A stretch of 5,658 nucleotides of DNA. Origin: an uncultured Collinsella sp. (GTDB lineage Bacteria > Actinomycetota > Coriobacteriia > Coriobacteriales > Coriobacteriaceae). Below are positions 1-5,155 of this stretch, one piece after another (positions within the stretch are counted from its first letter, which is position 1; every line of letters begins with the position of its first letter). A model generated the notes under the pieces. That model worked only from the letters and a program-made list of their open reading frames with translations, was not told where the DNA came from and did not search any database. The DNA is taken from positions 1 to 5,658 of the forward strand of contig UROJ01000103.1 of the NCBI GenBank assembly GCA_900549335.1, written 5' to 3'. Both the position numbers and the translations under genes were made by a program.

Positions 1-786
1 CGCGTTTGGATTGAGAAGGCCGGCTGTACGTGTGTTGAGGCGCTCGCTGATGAAGACACGTTCCAGCTGAGCGTGGACAACGTGCTCAAGGCGATCACCG
101 ACAAGACGGCAGCCGTCATTATCGACTCGCCCAACAACCCGACCGGTGCCGTATATACGCGCGACACGCTGACGCGACTGGCCAATGTTCTGCGCGAGGC
201 CAACGCTCAGCGCGATCCCGAGAATCCGATTATGCTCATCTCGGATGAGCCGTACCGCGAGATCGTGTACGGTGCCGAGGTGCCTTGGGTGCCCTCGATC
301 TACGAGCACACCATCGTGTGCTACTCGTATTCCAAGTCGCTGTCGCTGCCGGGTGAGCGCGTGGGGTGGATCTTGGTTCCCAACACCAATCCGCAGGCTG
401 CCCGTCTGATGTCGGCTGTTGCGGGTGCTGCCCGTACGCTGGGTTTTGTATGCGCACCGGCACTCTTCCAGCGCGTGATCATCGATTGCATCGATGAGCC
501 GAGTGATGTCGGGGCCTATGCTCGCAACCGCACGGCGCTCACCGACGCACTAGCGGAGTACGGCTACACCTATGTTGAGCCGGATGGCGCGTTCTACCTA
601 TGGGTGAAAGCGTTGGAGCCCGATGCGAATGCGTTTTGCGAGCGCGCAAAGAAGTATGAGTTGCTTGCGGTTCCCTCGGACAGCTTTGGTATGCCGGGTT
701 GGTTCCGCCTGGGCTATTGCGTGAGCTACGAAACGATTGTCAATTCGCTACCCGCTTGGAAACAGTTGGCGGACGAGTATCGTTAA
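1..786 (+). CDS. PLP-dependent class I/II aminotransferase, 5'-truncated by the window edge
   Basis: Frame 1 is open from the first base to TAA at 784-786, giving 261 C-terminal residues. Family members are about 390-400 residues, so roughly 130 are missing to the left. The fold-type I aminotransferase hallmarks appear in order: NNPTG (fragment residues 45-49, whose second Asn contacts the cofactor), SDEPY (Asp82 for the pyridine nitrogen, Tyr85), the Schiff-base lysine in SYSKSLSLPGER (Lys112, codon 334-336) with a phosphate-binding Arg120, GAFYLW near residue 196, and WFRLGY with the substrate-carboxylate Arg at about 236. The enzyme should transfer an amino group between an amino acid and a 2-oxo acid in the cytoplasm. 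The substrate cannot be read from this fragment; aspartate- and alanine-type aminotransferases are both possible. A GTG at 73 could be mistaken for the start, but the homologous sequence continues upstream of it. No frameshift or missing key residue is visible. Confidence 0.93.
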   Translation, partial: RVWIEKAGCTCVEALADEDTFQLSVDNVLKAITDKTAAVIIDSPNNPTGAVYTRDTLTRLANVLREANAQRDPENPIMLISDEPYREIVYGAEVPWVPSIYEHTIVCYSYSKSLSLPGERVGWILVPNTNPQAARLMSAVAGAARTLGFVCAPALFQRVIIDCIDEPSDVGAYARNRTALTDALAEYGYTYVEPDGAFYLWVKALEPDANAFCERAKKYELLAVPSDSFGMPGWFRLGYCVSYETIVNSLPAWKQLADEYR

Positions 787-808
787 AAGTAAAGCGCTCT
801 GCCTACAA

Positions 809-824
809 TGTTTTACGTGAAACG
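809..824. promoter_or_regulatory. parS-like ParB-binding site (degenerate match)
   Basis: The 16-mer TGTTTTACGTGAAACG is a near-palindrome centred on ACGT. Against the widely conserved bacterial parS consensus TGTTNCACGTGAAACA it differs at two positions: the sixth base is T instead of C, and the last is G instead of A. It lies in a non-coding spacer 22 bases after the aminotransferase stop. Its last four bases overlap the foot of the terminator-like hairpin. The inner mismatch falls in the core CACGTG, which usually matters for ParB binding, so this may be chance or a weak site. Confidence 0.3.
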
Positions 825-851
825 GGGTTTGGTGTTAAGCCGGACCCCGTT
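821..851 (+). terminator. Candidate terminator hairpin after the aminotransferase gene
   Basis: An 8-bp perfect stem (AACGGGGT at 821-828 with ACCCCGTT at 844-851) continues inward with two G-U and two G-C pairs to a 7-nt loop at 833-839, 12 pairs in all. It begins 34 bases after the aminotransferase stop, the expected place for an intrinsic terminator. The sequence just after the stem is GCCATGG, not a U tract, so if it terminates it does so imperfectly or with help. Confidence 0.42.
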
Positions 852-884
852 GCCATGGACGTTGTGTCTTTGGGATGGAGTGGT

Positions 885-914
885 TTTACGACTATCAGAG
901 GCTATGCGTACAAT
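885..914 (+). promoter_or_regulatory. Possible promoter of the PHP-domain gene
   Basis: TACAAT at 909-914 matches the -10 consensus at 5 of 6 bases. TTTACG at 885-890 is a 4-of-6 match to the -35, with an 18-nt spacer. Transcription would start near 921, leaving a leader of about 30 nt that carries the ribosome binding site. The -35 is weak, and the gene could instead be read through from upstream. Confidence 0.32.
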
Positions 915-940
915 GAATATAAGCGACGGCCGTGCCAGAT

Positions 941-946
941 AAGGAG
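941..946 (+). promoter_or_regulatory. Shine-Dalgarno site of the PHP-domain gene
   Basis: AAGGAG lies 5 nt before the ATG at 952. An in-frame TAA at 940-942 closes the frame just upstream, so this ATG is the only sensible start. Confidence 0.85.
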
Positions 947-951
947 ACCTG

Positions 952-1773
952 ATGCCCTACCTGCTTTCTTGTGACATTCATACCCATACGATGTTCTCTG
1001 CGCATGCATATTCGACCATTGAGGAGAATGTGTACTGGGCGGCAGAGCGTGGTCTGCAGGTGCTCGGATCTGCCGACCATTTGAGCTCTATGGTTACGGC
1101 TTGCCCCAATGACCTGCGCAGTTACCAGTTCTTTATCAACCAGGATATCTGGCCGCGCATTTGGAGCGGCGTGCTGGTGCTGCGTGGTGCCGAGGCCGAT
1201 ATCGTTTCGCTGGACGGAAGCCTGTTTGGCGAGGACACTCCTGTCACGCTCGATATTGCCGGCGATTCGTACAGCCGTCAGCATTCGCTGTTCGATTTGG
1301 TTACGCGTAATTTGGATTATTTGGTTGCAAGCGTGCATAATCCGCAGATTGCTGAGGGCGCGACGCTGGCCCAGACGACCGAGATGTATATCAATGCCCT
1401 GGAGCACCCCAAGGTGTTCATACTAGGTCACACGGGGCGTTCGGGCGTGCCGTTCGATATCGACGAGGTGCTGTTGGCAGCTAAGGCCAAGCACAAGATT
1501 ATCGAGATCAACAACCATAGCCTTGAACACGGTGCCGACACTGAGCATTGGGCCGTATGCCGCAAGATTGCCGAGCGCTGCGCCGAGCTGGGCGTGGGCA
1601 TTGGCGTGTCGACCGATGCCCACATTGGCATGGCCATTGGCAAGCTCGATCACGCGCGCAAGATGCTCGACGAGATTCACTTCCCGCTGGATCTGATCGT
1701 GACGCGCGATCGCGAGACGCTGCTGCGCGAGATGGCGGCAGCCGGCGTGTGCGATCTGCGCAATGGGATGTAG
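952..1773 (+). CDS. PHP-domain metal-dependent phosphatase (YcdX / histidinol-phosphatase-like)
   Basis: This is a complete 273-residue cytoplasmic protein with the metal-ligand pattern of the polymerase and histidinol phosphatase (PHP) family. The pattern is HTH at residues 10-12 (DIHTHTMFS), His18, the ADH motif at 41-43, Glu81 (RGAEADI), His129 (SVHNP), His160 (LGHTGR) and STDAH with Asp222 and His224. These residues would hold a di- or trinuclear metal centre that hydrolyses a phosphomonoester. The length and the early HTHTMFS-HAYSTIEEN block resemble the YcdX branch rather than the DNA polymerase-linked PHP domains. The physiological substrate is unknown. Histidinol phosphate is possible for some relatives, but no histidine genes are nearby. 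The start is fixed by an SD at 941-946 and an upstream in-frame stop. The gene stands alone between two hairpins and converges on the rRNA methyltransferase gene. Confidence 0.93.
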   Translation: MPYLLSCDIHTHTMFSAHAYSTIEENVYWAAERGLQVLGSADHLSSMVTACPNDLRSYQFFINQDIWPRIWSGVLVLRGAEADIVSLDGSLFGEDTPVTLDIAGDSYSRQHSLFDLVTRNLDYLVASVHNPQIAEGATLAQTTEMYINALEHPKVFILGHTGRSGVPFDIDEVLLAAKAKHKIIEINNHSLEHGADTEHWAVCRKIAERCAELGVGIGVSTDAHIGMAIGKLDHARKMLDEIHFPLDLIVTRDRETLLREMAAAGVCDLRNGM

Positions 1774-1795
1774 CGGAATTTATAAACCAAGCGAA

Positions 1796-1830
1796 GGGGG
1801 GGGCGGCCCAGACGGGTCGCCCCCTTTCTT
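1796..1830 (+). terminator. Strong intrinsic terminator after the PHP gene, possibly bidirectional
   Basis: An 11-bp GC stem (1799-1809 with 1814-1824, one G-U pair) closes a 4-nt loop AGAC. Three further G-U pairs extend it into the U-rich run TTTCTT at 1825-1830. It begins 22 nt after the PHP stop. It fills the short gap between two convergent genes, so it may also stop minus-strand transcripts of the methyltransferase gene. Its U tract in that direction is poor (TTCGCTTGG). Confidence 0.85.
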
Positions 1831-1854
1831 GTCCCAAAAATCTACTGAGGTTGG

Positions 1855-3303
1855 TTAGCGGCGTTCGAGGACCGCTACGGTTTCGGTGTGGTCGGTATGG
1901 GGGAACATGTCGACTGGCGTGATCTTGAGCAGGCGATAGCCTCCGTCGAGGAGCTGGTGCAGGTCGCGCTCTTGGGTCACGGGGTTGCAGCTGATATAGG
2001 TGATGCGGCGCGGCTTAAGTGCGCAGGCAGCTTCGAGGAACTCGGGCGTGGAGCCGGCGCGCGGCGGGTCGATGGAAAGAACGTCGACGCGTTCGTTGTT
2101 GTCGGCGGCATCCAGGATGTAGTCGGTGGCGTCGTCGGCCATAAACCAAGCGCTGCGGGTGAGGCCGTTGAGCTCGGCATTGCGACGTGCGTCGGCAATG
2201 CCCGCCGGGTTGCGCTCAACGCCGAGCAGCATAATGCCGATACCCTTGTTCTGGGCATCTTTAGCTGCGCACAGGCCGATAGTTCCGCTACCGCAATAGG
2301 CATCCATGAGTACGTCGCCCTGCTGCAGGTCCATGCCGTCAATCGCGAGCTGATAGAGCAGCTCGGTCTGTTGCGGGTTGGTCTGGTAGAACGCGGTGGG
2401 GGAGATATCGAACTCGCAGCCGAGTAGCTGGTCGCGCATGCACTCGGCGCCATATACAATGCGGGTTTCCTCGCCGAGGATGGCGTTGCCGGGACGTCCG
2501 TTGATGTTTTGGGCGACGGTGACGATGTGCGGATTGAGTGCGGCGACAGCCTCAAAGAACTCCTGCGCATGCGGCAAGTCGCGCTGAGCGGTCACGAGCG
2601 TGACCATGACCTGGTCGGTACGCCAACCGCAGCGGACGACGGCATAGCGAAGTAAACCAAGATGCTTGTCCTCATTAAAGGCGGGAATATGCAGCCGTTC
2701 AGCTTCGCGTGCGATGCCGTTGAGAATCTGACGGGCGCCCGGTGCCTCGACGGGGCATTCGGGTACGGCAACGATCTTGTGCGTGCCGCGCTCAAAGAAA
2801 CCGCAACGGACGGCGCCCTCCTTACCGGGAGCAAAGGGAGTGGCTGCCTTATGACGAAAGCCACGCGGCGCAGGATATTTGCCCGGGTCGCCCAGGGTGA
2901 CTCCCATACCGCGAATAGGATCTACAGCAATGCCCTCACGCGCACAAAGCGAAGCAAAAAGCTCCTCCATAGCAGCCTGCTTGGCGGCGAGCTGCTTCTT
3001 ATAAGGACGATTGAGCGCCGTGCACCCACCGCAAGCTTTCATGATCGAACAGGGGGACTTGGGGTCCACAGCCTTACGCGCAGACGAAACCGAATCATTA
3101 TGCGGGCGCTTGGAACGAGTCCGAGGCGCTTTGTCCCCGCCTCGGCGAGAGTCAGAACGCTTGGTCTTAGCCCTGTTCTTGGTCGATTTGCTTTTTGCAG
3201 CTTTAGAAGACTTGGATTTCGTAGAAGATTTCTCCTCCTTCGACCCCTCAGCCGCCTCCACCAAAGCACGACGAGCCCTACGTTCCGCACGAGATTCTGC
3301 CAT
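1855..3303 (-). CDS. rlmD: 23S rRNA (uracil-5-)-methyltransferase, RlmD/RumA type, TrmA superfamily
   Basis: This 482-residue SAM-dependent enzyme should methylate C5 of a uracil in 23S rRNA. The pattern Cys85-x5-Cys91-Gly-Gly-Cys94 plus Cys183 (VPECPVE) matches the four ligands of the 4Fe-4S cluster in RlmC/RlmD. FYQTNPQQTE at 305-314 and DAYCGSGTIG at 334-343 form the cofactor region. DPPRAG is at 412-417. The nucleophile Cys439 lies in YISCNP, and the C-terminal HTDHTE (Glu474) supplies the probable general base. The start is ATG 3303-3301, with GGAG 6 nt upstream. The reading frame stays open to 3531, but that stretch runs through an inverted repeat and has no family similarity that I recognise. 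Residues 21-70 are a Lys/Ser/Arg-rich low-complexity tail, and I see no clear TRAM domain before the cluster. The exact target (U1939, U747 or both) cannot be settled from sequence. The symbol follows the usual family naming. Confidence 0.92.
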   Translation of the reverse strand: MAESRAERRARRALVEAAEGSKEEKSSTKSKSSKAAKSKSTKNRAKTKRSDSRRGGDKAPRTRSKRPHNDSVSSARKAVDPKSPCSIMKACGGCTALNRPYKKQLAAKQAAMEELFASLCAREGIAVDPIRGMGVTLGDPGKYPAPRGFRHKAATPFAPGKEGAVRCGFFERGTHKIVAVPECPVEAPGARQILNGIAREAERLHIPAFNEDKHLGLLRYAVVRCGWRTDQVMVTLVTAQRDLPHAQEFFEAVAALNPHIVTVAQNINGRPGNAILGEETRIVYGAECMRDQLLGCEFDISPTAFYQTNPQQTELLYQLAIDGMDLQQGDVLMDAYCGSGTIGLCAAKDAQNKGIGIMLLGVERNPAGIADARRNAELNGLTRSAWFMADDATDYILDAADNNERVDVLSIDPPRAGSTPEFLEAACALKPRRITYISCNPVTQERDLHQLLDGGYRLLKITPVDMFPHTDHTETVAVLERR

Positions 3304-3309
3304 CAATAA

Positions 3310-3313
3310 CTCC
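3310..3313 (-). promoter_or_regulatory. Shine-Dalgarno site that sets the methyltransferase start
   Basis: On the minus strand GGAG is followed by a 6-nt spacer and then ATG at 3303-3301. This supports the 482-residue product over an open-frame extension of 76 residues. Confidence 0.75.
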
Positions 3314-3315
3314 AC

Positions 3316-3329
3316 TAATTCATGAATTA
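3316..3329. promoter_or_regulatory. Perfect 14-bp AT-rich palindrome in the methyltransferase leader
   Basis: TAATTCATGAATTA is fully self-complementary. It lies just upstream of the SD and downstream of the predicted start of transcription, and it stands out as AT-rich against GC-rich surroundings. Position and symmetry suit an operator for a dimeric repressor. No known regulator's site is recognised, and chance cannot be excluded. Confidence 0.4.
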
Positions 3330-3363
3330 AAGCTGCAAGTATTGTACCGTGCCAAGCCAGCAG

Positions 3364-3392
3364 ACGATATGCAAGCGGTTTATTCGTGTCAG
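3364..3392 (-). promoter_or_regulatory. Candidate promoter of the methyltransferase gene
   Basis: Reading the minus strand, CTGACA (3392-3387) matches the -35 consensus at 5 of 6 bases. After a 17-nt spacer, TATCGT (3369-3364) matches the -10 at 4 of 6. Transcription would start near 3357 and give a leader of about 54 nt containing the palindrome and SD. A second TACAAT at 3346-3341 has no matching -35. Confidence 0.42.
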
Positions 3393-3410
3393 TGATAAGC
3401 CCAACGACGG

Positions 3411-3549
3411 TTGCCCGCCGCGTGAGGGGTGTGGGGGTTAAGTTTATCGCGAGTTCCGCACGAATAGGAGGCCACTTAATGTGGCCTCCGTCGTGAGCAG
3501 GACTGTAGAGCAGGAAACTTAACCCCCACACCCCTCACGCGGCGGGCAA
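3411..3549. repeat. 139-bp element with perfect 35-bp inverted repeats (MITE-like or cruciform)
   Basis: The arms at 3411-3445 and 3515-3549 are exact reverse complements over 35 bp, separated by a 69-bp core. Each arm runs from a GC-rich outer part (TTGCCCGCCGCGTGAGGGG at the left end) through a G/T-rich middle to TTAAGTTT at the inner end. The core carries a second perfect hairpin at 3467-3489. No transposase gene fits inside, and no target-site duplication is visible. Neither arm is followed by a U tract, so this is not a standard terminator. The size, long terminal repeats and intergenic location fit a miniature inverted-repeat transposable element. A structured regulatory or insulator element between divergent genes is the alternative. 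Confidence 0.9.
3459..3495. repeat. Inner hairpin nested in the inverted-repeat element
   Basis: GGAGGCCAC (3467-3475) pairs perfectly with GTGGCCTCC (3481-3489) around the loop TTAAT. A further 5-bp stem, CACGA (3459-3463) with TCGTG (3491-3495), extends it beyond a small internal loop. With the 35-bp arms this gives a two-tier stem, as RNA or as an extruded DNA cruciform. Confidence 0.8.
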
Positions 3550-3556
3550 ACTCGCC

Positions 3557-3585
3557 TTGTGCTCTATCACGCTAAAGTGTATGAT
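3557..3585 (+). promoter_or_regulatory. Candidate promoter of the amino acid importer operon
   Basis: TATGAT at 3580-3585 matches the -10 consensus at 5 of 6 bases. TTGTGC at 3557-3562 keeps the TTG of the -35, with a 17-nt spacer. Transcription would begin near 3592, about 50 nt before the lipoprotein start codon. The -35 lies only 7 bp beyond the right arm of the inverted-repeat element, so the element would be outside the transcript. Confidence 0.5.
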
Positions 3586-3623
3586 TCTGAACGTTACATG
3601 ACTCACTTTACCTAACTAAAGTG
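3572..3623. promoter_or_regulatory. Three TAAAGTG copies around the importer promoter and leader (candidate operators)
   Basis: TAAAGTG occurs at 3573-3579, abutting the -10, and at 3617-3623. Its reverse complement CACTTTA is at 3604-3610. Both forward copies extend to CTAAAGTG. The last two copies form a 7-bp inverted repeat with a 6-nt gap, just upstream of the SD. The layout suits repressor half-sites, but no known regulator's motif is recognised. A weak leader hairpin is the alternative. Confidence 0.4.
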
Positions 3624-3628
3624 CCATC

Positions 3629-3635
3629 AAGGGGG
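3629..3635 (+). promoter_or_regulatory. Shine-Dalgarno site that sets the lipoprotein start
   Basis: AAGGGGG ends 6 nt before ATG 3642. A GTG at 3621 in the same frame lies upstream of this site and has no SD of its own, so 3642 is preferred. Confidence 0.75.
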
Positions 3636-3641
3636 AATACC

Positions 3642-4502
3642 ATGAATACCGATATGTCTCGTCGTCAGTTTGTTGGTCTAGCCGGCTCGCTCGCCACGGT
3701 GCTTGGCCTTGGTCTTGTCGGTTGCGGCGGTGGTGCCGGCAAGGGCTCCGCTGCTGGCTCTGCCGCGGCCAAGGATGTGAAGGGCGCTGCGGAGTCCAAG
3801 AAGCTCGTGGTGGGCTTTGATAAGTCCTATCCTCCGTACGGCTTTGTGGGCGACGATGGTGAGTACACCGGCTTTGATCTCGATCTGGCCAAGGCTGTTG
3901 CCGATAAGCAGGGATGGGAGGTCAAATACGAGGCCATCGACTGGGATGCCAAGGATACGCTGCTCAACTCGGGTGCCATCAACTGCATCTGGAACGGCTT
4001 TACCATGGAGGGTCGCGAGGACGACTACACGTTCTCCGAGCCGTACATGCTCAACGAGCAGGTGCTGGTGGTAAAGAAGGATGCGGGCATCAAAGGCTGG
4101 GACGATCTTGTCGGCAAGACTGTGATTACCCAGACCGATTCCGCTGCGCAGGATGTGCTCGAGGGTGATCAGAAGGATCTGGCGGCGACGTTTGCCACGC
4201 TCGATACCATCGGCGAGTACAACACGGCCTTTATGCAGCTCGAGAGCGGCGCGGTCGATGCCGTGGCGTGCGACCTTTCGATTGCCCAGTATCAGCTTGC
4301 CGCCAAGCCCGATGCTTATACGCAGCTCGACAAGCCGCTGTCCAGCGAGCACTACGCCGTTGGCTTTAAGAAGGGCGACACCAAGTCGGCCGACGCCGTG
4401 ACCGAGTCGCTCAATGCGCTCTATGAGGACGGCACGGTCAAGGACCTGTGCGATAAATATTCAAGCTATGGTTTGTCTTTCGATAACTGGGTGCTTAAGT
4501 AA
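3642..4502 (+). CDS. Amino acid ABC transporter substrate-binding lipoprotein (family 3)
   Basis: This 286-residue extracytoplasmic solute-binding protein opens the importer operon. The N terminus has a twin-arginine motif (SRRQF, residues 6-10), a hydrophobic stretch and the lipobox LVGC with the lipidated Cys28. A Gly/Ala/Ser/Lys linker follows to about residue 44. This indicates Tat export and lipid anchoring on the outer membrane face. The mature part follows the bacterial family 3 binding-protein pattern: SYPPYGF at 62-68, GFDLDLAKAVA at 77-87, TMEGREDDYTFSEPY at 121-135 (Arg125 is the likely ligand carboxylate contact), ACDLSIAQY at 209-217 (Asp211 is the likely amino-group contact), and the typical end ALYEDGTVKDLCDKY. 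The ligand is a polar amino acid; which one cannot be told. ATG 3654 is a possible internal start that would keep the twin arginines. The stop TAA shares one base with the permease ATG. Confidence 0.93.
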   Translation: MNTDMSRRQFVGLAGSLATVLGLGLVGCGGGAGKGSAAGSAAAKDVKGAAESKKLVVGFDKSYPPYGFVGDDGEYTGFDLDLAKAVADKQGWEVKYEAIDWDAKDTLLNSGAINCIWNGFTMEGREDDYTFSEPYMLNEQVLVVKKDAGIKGWDDLVGKTVITQTDSAAQDVLEGDQKDLAATFATLDTIGEYNTAFMQLESGAVDAVACDLSIAQYQLAAKPDAYTQLDKPLSSEHYAVGFKKGDTKSADAVTESLNALYEDGTVKDLCDKYSSYGLSFDNWVLK

Positions 4503-5155
4503 TGTCTATCCAAGTCATGATGCAGATGCTTGGCCAGGGATTCTTGGTCAGTTTGCAGTTGTTTGTGCTGACGCTGTTGGGGTCGATTCCGCTGGGAATC
4601 CCCGTGGCGTTTATGCGCATGAGCAAAATTGCGCCGCTCCGCTGGATTGCGCGCATCTACATTTCGGTCATGCGCGGTACGCCGCTCATGCTGCAGATGT
4701 TTGCCATCTACTTTGCCCCGTACTACGTGTTTGGCATTTCGCTCACGCCCGATTCCAAGTGGACGGCGTGCGTTGTGGCGTTCATCATCAACTACGCCGG
4801 TTACTTTGCCGAGATCTATCGCTCGGGCCTGCAGTCCATTCCGCGCGGTCAATACGAGGCAGCCGAGGTGCTGGGCTATTCGCGCGCGCAGACGTTTCTG
4901 TATATCGTGATGCCGCAGGTCGCCAAGCGTATTCTGCCGGCGATGGGCAACGAGATCATCACGCTGGTCAAGGACACGTCGCTGGCGTTTGCCATTGGCG
5001 TGGGTGAGATGTTCTCGACGGCCAAGGCGCTGGTCGCCTCGCAGGTGAGCATGGTGCCGTTTGCGATCGCGGCGCTGATCTACTGGATCTTTAACTTTGT
5101 GGTCGAGATGCTGCTGGGCGCCGCCGAAAAGAAGCTGGACTATTATCATGACTAA
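4502..5155 (+). CDS. Amino acid ABC transporter permease (HisM/GlnP family)
   Basis: This 217-residue integral membrane protein forms the translocation channel of the importer, probably as a homodimer since no second permease gene is seen here. About five hydrophobic segments are visible, near residues 13-38, 61-79, 86-107, 148-170 and 183-206. RGTPLMLQ (58-65) is typical of polar amino acid permeases. The EAA loop that docks on the ATPase is QYEAAEVLGYSRAQTF (117-132), continuing to IVMPQ. Length is normal for the family. The start overlaps the lipoprotein stop as TAATG, and there is no good SD, so translation is probably coupled. The last 8 bases overlap the ATPase start. Confidence 0.93.
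   Translation: MSIQVMMQMLGQGFLVSLQLFVLTLLGSIPLGIPVAFMRMSKIAPLRWIARIYISVMRGTPLMLQMFAIYFAPYYVFGISLTPDSKWTACVVAFIINYAGYFAEIYRSGLQSIPRGQYEAAEVLGYSRAQTFLYIVMPQVAKRILPAMGNEIITLVKDTSLAFAIGVGEMFSTAKALVASQVSMVPFAIAALIYWIFNFVVEMLLGAAEKKLDYYHD

Noticed and set aside
1888..2427. 179-residue plus-strand ORF inside rlmD
   Set aside because: The opposite strand carries all the methyltransferase motifs here. This frame shows none and has no SD.
3304..3531. Longer rlmD frame giving a 558-residue protein
   Set aside because: The extra 76 codons run through the inverted-repeat element and the predicted promoter and look like chance reading. The ATG at 3303 has a proper SD and the family sequence begins after it.
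3421..3547. G-quadruplex in the G-rich arm
   Set aside because: Each strand has only two adjacent long G runs (GGGG and GGGGG); the further runs needed are too far away.
3411..3549. CRISPR array or complete insertion sequence
   Set aside because: There are only two arms, in inverted orientation, with no spacers, and the core is too small for a transposase gene.
3411..3641. T-box or other amino acid-sensing riboswitch ahead of the importer
   Set aside because: No T-box core sequence, specifier stem or terminator/antiterminator pair could be found, and the predicted start of transcription lies after the big hairpin.
3678..4352. 224-residue minus-strand ORF opposite the binding-protein gene
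   Set aside because: Antisense shadow of a clear family 3 binding protein; no motif seen.
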